A program made the translations under genes and the position numbers. A model generated the notes under the pieces. The model was not told where the DNA came from and made no database searches. It saw only the letters and a list, made by a program, of their open reading frames with translations. From Chthoniobacterales bacterium (GTDB taxonomy: Bacteria > Verrucomicrobiota > Verrucomicrobiia > Chthoniobacterales > UBA10450), in contig JACCZQ010000432.1 in assembly GCA_013695905.1 (NCBI GenBank), positions 1 to 5,845 on the forward strand: DNA of 5,845 nt. The letters run 5' to 3'. Below, one piece after another: positions 1 to 5,845 of this stretch. The first letter of the stretch is position 1. Every line of letters starts with the position of its first letter.

Positions 1-1683
1 GCGGTGGCGTTTGCAATGGCGCCTGCTAAAGGCATCTCGCAGAAACTTGCGGACCGGCTCTTCCTCGGTGCGCGTCGTCTCGATTTCCACGCCACGATGA
101 ATAAGGCGACGGCCATCCTGCGATCGGTCACGACACTTCCGGAACTGCTCGATCGATTCGCCACCACGATCGGCGAAGCTGTTAGTACCGATCGCGTTTT
201 CATCCTATTGCCGACGAAAGAAGGCTTCGCGCAGAAACAACCGGTGCCGCAGGCTGATGCCGACATGGAGCGCGTCGATTTCACGCACGAGCATCCGATC
301 ATCGCGCATTTGAACGACTCGCAAAAGCCGGTGGTGCTGGACGAGCTTTACCGCTGGCGTGCTACGCCGCAGCTCGACCGAATCATGCAATGGATGGATT
401 CGCGACGGCTGGCCGTCGTGCTCGGCATCTATGCACGCGAGCATCTCGCTGGCGTGCTCTTGCTCGGGCCGCGGTTCTCCGGCCGCATCATCTACGGCAG
501 TGTCGAGCAAAACGCGCTGCAAGTGCTCTGCGGGCAGCTCGCGGTGGCGGTGGAGAATGCGTCCCTCTTCACCGAAGTGCAAAACGCCAAGATCTACAAC
601 GAGACCCTCCTGGAAAATCTCACCACCGGCGTGATTGCCGCGAGCGGCGATGGACAAATCACGGTCTTCAACCGCGAAGCCGAGCAGATCACCGGCCTCG
701 ACGCCAGTAAAGTGATCGACCAGCCGATCGACCAGCTTCCGCCGGACCTCCGCGACACCTTGCGCGTCCCCCTCGCGACTGGCGAGCGCCACGAGAATCC
801 TGAAGTCGCCCTAGGGAGCGGAGACTCAGACACGATCGCGCGGGTCAGCAGCTCGGTCTTCCATGGCGAAGAGGGTCAGCGACTCGGTGCACTGATGGTA
901 TTGACCGATATCACAGCATTGAAACGGCTCGAGGCGCAGATTCGCCGCAGCGATCGCCTGGCCAGCCTCGGCACCCTTTCGGCCGGCATGGCGCACGAAA
1001 TTAAAAACCCGCTCGTCTCGATCAAGACTTTCGCCCAGTTGCTCCCGGAGCGTTACCAGGACTCCGATTTCCGTGAGACCTTCTCGAATTTGATCGGGCA
1101 TGAGATCGACCGCATCGACTCGCTCGTTAACCAGCTGCTGCGCTTCGCGCGCCCGACCAAGCCGCTCCTGAAGCCGATGCACGTCCACGAGGTGCTGGAG
1201 AAGTCGCTGATGCTCGTCGGGCACCGGCTCTACCAGAAAGAAATCAAATTGTCTCGTTCCTGGCAGGCGGAAGTTGATACCATTCGCGCAGATGCTGATC
1301 AGCTGGAGCAGGTTTTTCTCAATTTCTTCCTTAACGCGATGGATGCGATGAACCAGGGCGGCGAGCTCACGGTCGGCACGGAGATCCGCTCGGCGGACCA
1401 ATGGGTGGGCGGCGTGCCGGAGTTAAACGGTGACGCACACGAAGTGCTGCGGGTGACGGTGCGGGATAATGGCGAAGGAATCCGCAGCGAAGATCTCGCG
1501 CACGTGTTCGATCCGTTCTTCACCACGAAGCATTACGGCACCGGCCTCGGCCTGTCGGTGGTGCACGGGATTATCGAGGAGCACGGCGGCCAGATCGAGG
1601 TGGAGAGCGAACTCGCGAAAGGCACCTCGTTCCACATCTTGCTCCCACTGGCCCGGTTCGGGGAGGAAGTGGCGGCGGCATGA
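1..1683 (+). CDS. Sensor histidine kinase (GAF-PAS-HisKA-HATPase), 5'-truncated by the window edge
   Basis: A two-component sensor kinase that autophosphorylates on histidine and would pass the phosphate to a response regulator. Residues are numbered from the in-frame GTG at base 4. A GAF domain spans about 46-189, a PAS domain about 197-310, and HisKA about 315-385 with the phospho-acceptor His331 in HEIKNP. The HATPase_c domain follows, with N-box Asn444 (FLNAMDAM), G1 box DNGEGI at 488-493, F box FDPFFTTK at 502-509 and G2 box GTGLGLS at 512-518. All key residues are present, so it should be active. HEIKN also keeps the Glu and Asn associated with phosphatase activity. The frame is open to base 1, no ribosome site precedes the GTG, and the first residues read like a linker following a sensor region. 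The true N-terminus, perhaps with membrane helices as in PrsK-like kinases, is therefore probably outside the window (inference). The stop overlaps the next kinase start. The signal and the partner regulator are unknown. Confidence 0.93.
   Translation, partial: AVAFAMAPAKGISQKLADRLFLGARRLDFHATMNKATAILRSVTTLPELLDRFATTIGEAVSTDRVFILLPTKEGFAQKQPVPQADADMERVDFTHEHPIIAHLNDSQKPVVLDELYRWRATPQLDRIMQWMDSRRLAVVLGIYAREHLAGVLLLGPRFSGRIIYGSVEQNALQVLCGQLAVAVENASLFTEVQNAKIYNETLLENLTTGVIAASGDGQITVFNREAEQITGLDASKVIDQPIDQLPPDLRDTLRVPLATGERHENPEVALGSGDSDTIARVSSSVFHGEEGQRLGALMVLTDITALKRLEAQIRRSDRLASLGTLSAGMAHEIKNPLVSIKTFAQLLPERYQDSDFRETFSNLIGHEIDRIDSLVNQLLRFARPTKPLLKPMHVHEVLEKSLMLVGHRLYQKEIKLSRSWQAEVDTIRADADQLEQVFLNFFLNAMDAMNQGGELTVGTEIRSADQWVGGVPELNGDAHEVLRVTVRDNGEGIRSEDLAHVFDPFFTTKHYGTGLGLSVVHGIIEEHGGQIEVESELAKGTSFHILLPLARFGEEVAAA
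1664..1669 (+). promoter_or_regulatory. Ribosome binding site of the second kinase, inside the first kinase gene
   Basis: The purine-rich AGGAAG lies 10 bases upstream of the ATG at 1680, within the last codons of the upstream kinase. It favours the ATG at 1680 over the in-frame ATG at 1686, which would be 16 bases away. Together with the ATGA overlap it suggests coupled translation of the two kinases. Confidence 0.45.
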
Positions 1684-3692
1684 CGATGAGCACTCCGCCG
1701 GTTTGCATCCTCTATACACAGGACGCCGATCTCGCCCGCCGGGTGAAGGCTTTCCTGCGGGTGCTGGCCGAGGTGCGGCAGGTCACGGATGGTGATCGGC
1801 TCGATGCCGTGCTGCAGCAGACGAGTCCCGCATTGCTCCTGATCGATCTGCGCGCGAAGGACTCACGCGATTTGCTCACGCAGGTGCAAACCGATTGGCC
1901 GGAGGTGCTGATCACCGCCCTCGGCACGCCGCGTTCTGAGCCGCTGCGGGAGGCGGAGCAAGCGGGCATCTACGCCGCTGAAGATCTGCAACTCGATCGC
2001 CGCCGGTTCCAGGCGCTGGTCGCCCGCGCGTTCGATCATCTGCGTGTGCTGCAGGAGAACCGCGAGCTGCGCACGCAAACTCTCAGCCTCGTCCCCGCGG
2101 CAGAGCCGATGCGGCGCCTCGATCTGGGGCCGGACCGTCACAGTGCGTCATCGATGCCGTTGCTCCGTTTCCCGCGCGTCTTCCGGCGCGTCGATAACGT
2201 GGAGACGCTGCTCGCCAGCGTCGTGGAAGGTGTGGCGGACGCGGCGAGTGTCACGCGCGTGGGGATTTTTTCGCGGATGCGGCAGGGCGACCGCTACCGG
2301 CTGCGCGCTGGTCTGCGTTGCCTGCCGGAGACTTCCGAGATCGAGTACGGCGAGCGCGACCCGCTCGTCCGCTGGTTTGAGCTGCACGCGCACCTCATCT
2401 GCCGGAGCAATCTCTCCGAAGCCGCGGATCAAACGCAGCGGGCGCTCCTCCGCCGCGCGCTGGATACTTGCGGCGCGGAAGTCATTGTCCCGTTGCACGC
2501 GCGCGGCCGCATCATCGGCTGGCTCTTTGTGGGGCATCGGCTCACCGGCCAACGCTACGAATACAGCGACCTCGAGAACCTGATGCTGCTCGCGGAGCAC
2601 GTCTCTACCGTGCTGGAGAACGCCCTCCTCTACGAAGAAATCACGCTGCAGAAAACGCTCGCGGAAACACTGCTGAAATCGATCCCGCCGGGCATCGTCG
2701 CCACCGACGAAAACGCCATCATCCGCTGGTTCAATCCGACGGCGGAACGCATCCTCGGCATCTCTGCGACCGAAGCGCTGAACCGCCCGGCTGAAGCCGC
2801 CGGCAGCCGCCTCGCCTCCTTCCTGCGCGAGACACTGGAGTCCACAAACGCGCTCCCATCGCAGCAATGGGTGGACGCGAACACCCGCCGCTCGCTCAAC
2901 ATCGAAACACGCCGCCTCCTCGATCAGCGGACGCCGCTTGGCGCTGTCGCGGTGGTGCACGATCTCACCGCCGAGGAAAACCTCCGGCAGAAGCAGGACC
3001 TCGTCGACCGCGCCGCGTTTTGGACCGATCTCGCCGCGAGCATGTCGCATGAAATCCGGAACCCGCTCGTGGCGATCAAGACTTTCGCACAGCTGCTGCC
3101 GGAACGTTTCGACGACGCCGATTTCCGCCGCGATTTCAACGAGATCGTGGTGCAGGAAATCAATCGCCTCGACAAGATCATCACGCAGATCAACAACTTC
3201 GCGCATCCGCCGGAGTTGGTGATGAAGCCGCTCGACGTCCGCGCCTCCGTGAAGCGCGCGCTGGAGATGGCGCAGGACAAGGTCGGCACCAACGGCACCC
3301 CTGTAGAGATGAATCTGCCGAATGATCTGCCGGACGTGCTCGGCGACGAAACGGCGCTGACGGAGGCATTCGCCCACCTCGTCGCGAATGCCGCCGAAGC
3401 GACCCACGGCCAGAAGAAGCCGCAGATTCGCCTCGGTGCGAAACTCGTGCGCGAAGGCAGTGCCGCGAGAGGCGTGGTCGTCACCGTGCAGGACAACGGT
3501 AAAGGGATCGATCCCGACCTGAAGGAGAAAGTCTTCTCACCCTTCTGCACCACGAAAGCACGTGGCATGGGGCTCGGGCTCCCGATTGTGAAGCGCACCG
3601 TCTTCGATCACAACGGCCGCGTCGACATCGTCTCCGATCCCACCGGCACCTCGGTGAGCGTGCTGCTGCCCACCACGCCTAACGGGAACTGA
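1680..3692 (+). CDS. Hybrid-type sensor histidine kinase: receiver-like domain, GAF, PAS, HisKA, HATPase
   Basis: A soluble-looking, 670-residue histidine kinase with no hydrophobic membrane segment or signal peptide. An N-terminal receiver-like domain (about 6-130) has the acidic pair Asp15/Asp17 and Asp56 in LLLIDLR at the phospho-acceptor position, but no clear conserved Lys after strand 5. A GAF domain follows at about 172-318, then a PAS domain at about 325-430. The kinase core has His457 in HEIRNP, N-box Asn570, G1 box DNGKGI at 605-610, F box VFSPFCTTK at 618-626 and G2 box GMGLGL at 629-634, all intact. The start at 1680 overlaps the upstream stop as ATGA and has an AGGAAG site 10 bases before it. 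The H-box region is nearly the same as in the upstream kinase, so the pair are paralogues. They probably act in one pathway, perhaps as heteromers or with a shared response regulator (inference). The receiver-like domain may accept phosphate from another kinase or serve only as a docking module. The input signal is unknown. Confidence 0.93.
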   Translation: MTMSTPPVCILYTQDADLARRVKAFLRVLAEVRQVTDGDRLDAVLQQTSPALLLIDLRAKDSRDLLTQVQTDWPEVLITALGTPRSEPLREAEQAGIYAAEDLQLDRRRFQALVARAFDHLRVLQENRELRTQTLSLVPAAEPMRRLDLGPDRHSASSMPLLRFPRVFRRVDNVETLLASVVEGVADAASVTRVGIFSRMRQGDRYRLRAGLRCLPETSEIEYGERDPLVRWFELHAHLICRSNLSEAADQTQRALLRRALDTCGAEVIVPLHARGRIIGWLFVGHRLTGQRYEYSDLENLMLLAEHVSTVLENALLYEEITLQKTLAETLLKSIPPGIVATDENAIIRWFNPTAERILGISATEALNRPAEAAGSRLASFLRETLESTNALPSQQWVDANTRRSLNIETRRLLDQRTPLGAVAVVHDLTAEENLRQKQDLVDRAAFWTDLAASMSHEIRNPLVAIKTFAQLLPERFDDADFRRDFNEIVVQEINRLDKIITQINNFAHPPELVMKPLDVRASVKRALEMAQDKVGTNGTPVEMNLPNDLPDVLGDETALTEAFAHLVANAAEATHGQKKPQIRLGAKLVREGSAARGVVVTVQDNGKGIDPDLKEKVFSPFCTTKARGMGLGLPIVKRTVFDHNGRVDIVSDPTGTSVSVLLPTTPNGN

Positions 3693-3705
3693 CGGGGCTT
3701 CCGCC

Positions 3706-3818
3706 GCGGATTGCTGATTGCTGATTTCGGATTGCTGATTTAGAAGAAATCGGCGCCAGAGCAGTGCGCCTCCGCTGCGGCTCAATCAGCAATCACAACT
3801 CAGAAATCACCAATCCGC
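3706..3818. repeat. Imperfect 38-base inverted repeat built of tandem GATTNNN heptads
   Basis: This occupies most of the 128-base gap between the second kinase and the aldolase. The left arm is 3706-3743 and the right arm 3781-3818; 32 of 38 positions are complementary with no gaps, around a 37-base loop. After GCG, the left arm reads as five 7-base units from 3709: GATTGCT, GATTGCT, GATTTCG, GATTGCT, GATTTAG. The complement of the right arm, after the same GCG, reads GATTGGT, GATTTCT, GAGTTGT, GATTGCT, GATTGAG. The loop is GC-rich and holds its own 5-base stem (GGCGC at 3752-3756 with GCGCC at 3766-3770). The transcript could fold into a long hairpin that ends transcription from the kinases, protects an RNA end, or blocks the aldolase start. 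It could equally be a member of a dispersed intergenic repeat family. There is no T-run after it as in a classical intrinsic terminator. The structure is read directly from the sequence; every function is inference. Confidence 0.85.
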
Positions 3819-3820
3819 CC

Positions 3821-4768
3821 ATGATCGTCACCACCAACCAGCTTTACAAAGTCGCCTACAAGAAATTCGCGGTCGGCGCTTACAACATCAACAACCTCGA
3901 GCAGACGATGGGGCTCTTCCGCGGCAACGTGCAGAGCAAGGCACCATTCATCATCCAGCTCTCGAAAGGCGCCCGGAACTACACCGACAAGCGCATGCTG
4001 GAGGCGATCATCCGCACCGCGGAGGAGATTTTCCCGGAGGCGATCTTCGCCGTCCATCTCGATCACGGCGACGAGCAGACCTGCTACGATTGCATCGACT
4101 CCGGCTTCTACAGCTCCGTCATGATCGACGCGAGCCACGAGTCGTTCGAGGAGAACATTGCCATCACCCGGCGGGTGGTGGATCGCGCGCACGCCAAAGG
4201 GGTCAGCGTGGAGGCGGAGCTCGGCATGCTCGGCGGCGTGGAAGAAGACATCAAAGTTGATGAGAAACACGCCTGCCTGACGAACCCGGATGAAGCGGTC
4301 GAATTTGTGAAGCGCTCCGGCTGCGATTCGCTGGCGGCGGCGATCGGCACCAGCCATGGAGCTTATAAGTTCAAAGGGCAGCAATCGCTGCGATTCGACG
4401 TCATTGAAGGCATCGCGGAAAAGGTCCCGGGCATGCCGATCGTGATGCATGGCAGCTCCAGCGTGCCGGTGGAGGAGGTGCAGCGCATCAATGCGGCGGG
4501 CGGTCAGCTCGACCCCAGCGCACGCGGCGTGAACGAAGAGGAGTATCTCCCAGCCGCGAGGCTTGGCGTGACGAAGGTAAACATCGATACCGATGGGCGT
4601 CTCGTCTGGACACGGGTGCATCGCGAGTTCTTCCGCGATAAGCCGGCGGAGTTTGATTTTCGCCCGCCAGGCAAGGTTTTCATGCAGGCCTACGCTGACT
4701 TCATCGCGCACAAGAATGAGAAGCTCGGTTCCGCCGGGCAACTCGACGCCGTCCGCGCCACGCTGTAG
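3821..4768 (+). CDS. fba: Class II fructose-1,6-bisphosphate aldolase
   Basis: A zinc-dependent cytoplasmic enzyme that splits fructose 1,6-bisphosphate into glyceraldehyde 3-phosphate and dihydroxyacetone phosphate, and runs in reverse in gluconeogenesis. It has 315 residues from the ATG at 3821, the start at which the N-terminus (MIVTTNQLYKVA) fits the family pattern. An in-frame GTG at 3764 would add 19 residues coded by the repeat and is unlikely. Seen in the sequence: HLDHGDEQT with catalytic Asp81 and zinc ligand His82; VEAELGMLGGVEED with Glu133 and the acidic pair Glu141/Glu142; GTSHGAYKFKG with His179; IVMHGSSSVP with His210; and KVNIDTDGR with Asn254. The stretch between HGSSS and NIDTD contains an insertion (GGQLDPSARGVNEEEY) of the kind seen in some class II type B aldolases of spirochaetes and protists. 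Tagatose-bisphosphate aldolase is a related alternative but fits less well. No Shine-Dalgarno sequence precedes the ATG. lpxD follows after 8 bases, suggesting one transcript. Confidence 0.93.
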   Translation: MIVTTNQLYKVAYKKFAVGAYNINNLEQTMGLFRGNVQSKAPFIIQLSKGARNYTDKRMLEAIIRTAEEIFPEAIFAVHLDHGDEQTCYDCIDSGFYSSVMIDASHESFEENIAITRRVVDRAHAKGVSVEAELGMLGGVEEDIKVDEKHACLTNPDEAVEFVKRSGCDSLAAAIGTSHGAYKFKGQQSLRFDVIEGIAEKVPGMPIVMHGSSSVPVEEVQRINAAGGQLDPSARGVNEEEYLPAARLGVTKVNIDTDGRLVWTRVHREFFRDKPAEFDFRPPGKVFMQAYADFIAHKNEKLGSAGQLDAVRATL

Positions 4769-4776
4769 CGGACGCT

Positions 4777-5796
4777 GTGACTTTCACGCTTCAGGAACTC
4801 GCCGCCATTTCAGGTGGCGAACTGATCGGCGATCCGCAGCTGGTGGTGAGCGGCGCGGCTTCCCTGCCGGAAGCGACGCCCGGCGAGATCAGTTTTTTCA
4901 ATAATCCAAAGTACGCACCGCTTCTGCGTGCGACGAAGGCTTCTGCGGTTTTCGTGCCGGCAGACTTCCGGGAGCAGATCGAGCCGGCGCAGATTCAAGT
5001 CAGCGATCCCGGAAAGGCTTTTCAGCAGGTGGTGTTGAAGCTGGCGCCGCCTCCGATCACCTTCCCGCCCGGAGTTCACCCGACCGCGGTCATCGCGCCG
5101 CAGGTGCAGCTCGGCGCGCGGGTTTCCATTCAACCATACGCGGTGATCGAGAGTGGCTGCACGATCGGTGATGACACCGTGATCGGCGCGAACAGCTACA
5201 TCGGGCATGAGACAACGATCGGCCCTGGCTCCCTCATCTACCCGCAGGTGGCGATCCGCGAACGCACCCGCATCGGTGCGCGGGTCATCATTCACAGCGG
5301 CGCGGTGATCGGCGCCGACGGCTTCGGGTTCACCATCGTGGAAGGCCGCCACCAAAAGGTGGAGCAGATCGGCATCGTCCAAATCGACGACGATGTGGAG
5401 ATCGGCGCGAACACCACGATCGACCGCGCGCGGTTCGGCCGTACCTGGATCAAGGAGGGGGCGAAAATCGATAACCTGGTGCAGATCGGCCACAACGTGG
5501 TGGTAGGCCGGCATTCGGCGATCGCGGCCCAGACCGGCATCGCCGGCAGCTCACGCGTGGGTGATTACGTGATGATGGGGGGCAAGGTGGGAGTGACCAG
5601 CCATGTGGTGATCGGCGACCGGAACGTGATCGGCGCCAGCACCGGCGTCTCGAAGGATCTGCCGCCGGATGGTGGCATGTGGTGGGGAACCGTCGCAGTG
5701 CCGTTGCGCGAGGCGAAGCAGCAGCTGGCGTGGATTCACCGGCTGGGGAGGCTTTTTGCGCGGGTGAAGGAAATCGAAAAGAAGCTGGGGATGTAA
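4777..5796 (+). CDS. lpxD: UDP-3-O-(3-hydroxyacyl)glucosamine N-acyltransferase LpxD
   Basis: The acyltransferase of the third step of lipid A synthesis. It moves a 3-hydroxyacyl chain from acyl carrier protein to the 2-amino group of UDP-3-O-acyl-glucosamine; it is cytoplasmic and acts as a trimer. The 339 residues match the usual family length. An N-terminal uridine-binding domain (about 1-95) contains ISFFNNPKY at 38-46. A left-handed beta helix of hexapeptide repeats (I/V-G-x-x-x type) runs from about 100 to 290. GADGFGF at 179-185 is typical of LpxD. The catalytic His is His239 in IGHNVVVG, the same number as in the E. coli enzyme. The end holds MWWGTVAVPLRE (301-312) and a C-terminal helix with a coiled-coil look. 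The start is GTG, 8 bases after the aldolase stop, with only a weak GCGGA-like site in front; no better start fits the family N-terminus. No other lpx or fab gene is visible, so it is not shown to lie in the classical bamA-lpxD-fabZ-lpxA order. Confidence 0.95.
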   Translation: MTFTLQELAAISGGELIGDPQLVVSGAASLPEATPGEISFFNNPKYAPLLRATKASAVFVPADFREQIEPAQIQVSDPGKAFQQVVLKLAPPPITFPPGVHPTAVIAPQVQLGARVSIQPYAVIESGCTIGDDTVIGANSYIGHETTIGPGSLIYPQVAIRERTRIGARVIIHSGAVIGADGFGFTIVEGRHQKVEQIGIVQIDDDVEIGANTTIDRARFGRTWIKEGAKIDNLVQIGHNVVVGRHSAIAAQTGIAGSSRVGDYVMMGGKVGVTSHVVIGDRNVIGASTGVSKDLPPDGGMWWGTVAVPLREAKQQLAWIHRLGRLFARVKEIEKKLGM

Positions 5797-5814
5797 AGGG
5801 GGTGGGCGGAGGAG

Positions 5815-5843
5815 TTGGCAAGATTAGTGTTTATAAGGATTAT
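5815..5843 (+). promoter_or_regulatory. Possible sigma-70-type promoter downstream of lpxD
   Basis: TTGGCA at 5815-5820 matches five of six bases of the -35 consensus. After 17 bases, GATTAT at 5838-5843 matches four of six of the -10 consensus. The stretch from 5820 to the window end is clearly AT-rich compared with the coding DNA, and no gene overlaps it. It would drive a gene beyond the window. The same bases contain a small TATAA-GGA-TTATA palindrome (5832-5844), and AAGGAT could instead be the ribosome site of the next gene. Matches of this quality occur by chance, so confidence is low. Confidence 0.2.
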
Positions 5844-5845
5844 AG

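Noticed and set aside
2148..3407. Long open frame on the minus strand (419 codons) opposite the second kinase
   Set aside because: It lies entirely over a clear kinase gene, and its translation is rich in Arg, Glu, His and Val with no recognisable domain. This is typical of antisense frames in GC-rich coding DNA.
3537..3785. Short minus-strand open frame running through the repeat
   Set aside because: Its Gln/Asn/Ser-rich stretch is just the heptads translated, the rest is antisense to the kinase end, and no ribosome site or family match is visible.
3706..3818. CRISPR-like repeat array
   Set aside because: The units are 7 bases long and contiguous without spacers, and the arms are opposed; there are no cas genes.
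3764..3820. GTG at 3764 as the aldolase start
   Set aside because: It lies in the loop of the inverted repeat, has no ribosome site, and would add 19 residues coded by the repeat arm. The family N-terminus begins at the ATG at 3821.
3693..3820. Promoter for the aldolase in the intergenic spacer
   Set aside because: TTGCTG and TTTAGA-like hexamers occur within the heptads, but none give a good -35/-10 pair with proper spacing, so no site is called.
3800..4741. Minus-strand open frame (313 codons) opposite the aldolase
   Set aside because: It is a mirror of the aldolase gene with no family features; the + strand frame carries every catalytic motif.

Overview
The window is GC-rich and densely coded, with every gene on the + strand. 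It holds two adjacent histidine kinase genes, a 128-base spacer carrying an unusual repeat, then a class II fructose-bisphosphate aldolase gene and lpxD. LpxD makes lipid A, so the organism is a Gram-negative (diderm) bacterium with an LPS-type outer membrane. The gene styles and GC content would suit the Verrucomicrobiota/PVC group or a similar environmental lineage. That placement is an impression from reading, not a demonstrated result.

Bases 1-1683 encode the C-terminal 560 or so residues of a GAF-PAS-HisKA-HATPase kinase whose reading frame is still open at the left edge. Bases 1680-3692 encode a second, paralogous kinase of 670 residues. It has an extra receiver-like domain at its N-terminus and is joined to the first gene by a 4-base ATGA stop/start overlap. 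Both kinases have complete H, N, G1, F and G2 boxes, and their H-boxes are nearly identical, so both look catalytically competent and were probably made and used together. Their style (HEI[K/R]NP H-box, FTTK and GxGLGL motifs, no membrane segment within the window) resembles NtrB/PrsK-type kinases. Such kinases commonly signal to sigma-54-dependent NtrC-type regulators, but no response regulator gene is visible here.

Bases 3693-3820 carry a 38-base imperfect inverted repeat (32 of 38 positions pair). Each arm contains five tandem 7-base units of the form GATTNNN, with the two arms in opposite orientation around a GC-rich loop. The right arm stops 2 bases before the aldolase ATG, which has no Shine-Dalgarno sequence. 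This is the most unusual element of the window.

Bases 3821-4768 encode the aldolase (central glycolysis/gluconeogenesis). After 8 bases, 4777-5796 encode LpxD (third step of lipid A synthesis), so these two genes are probably co-transcribed. The last 49 bases are non-coding as far as can be seen. They move from a G-rich to an AT-rich stretch with a possible promoter for the next gene. Nothing in the window is convincingly a new multi-gene system. The points worth following are the paired kinases and the heptad palindrome.
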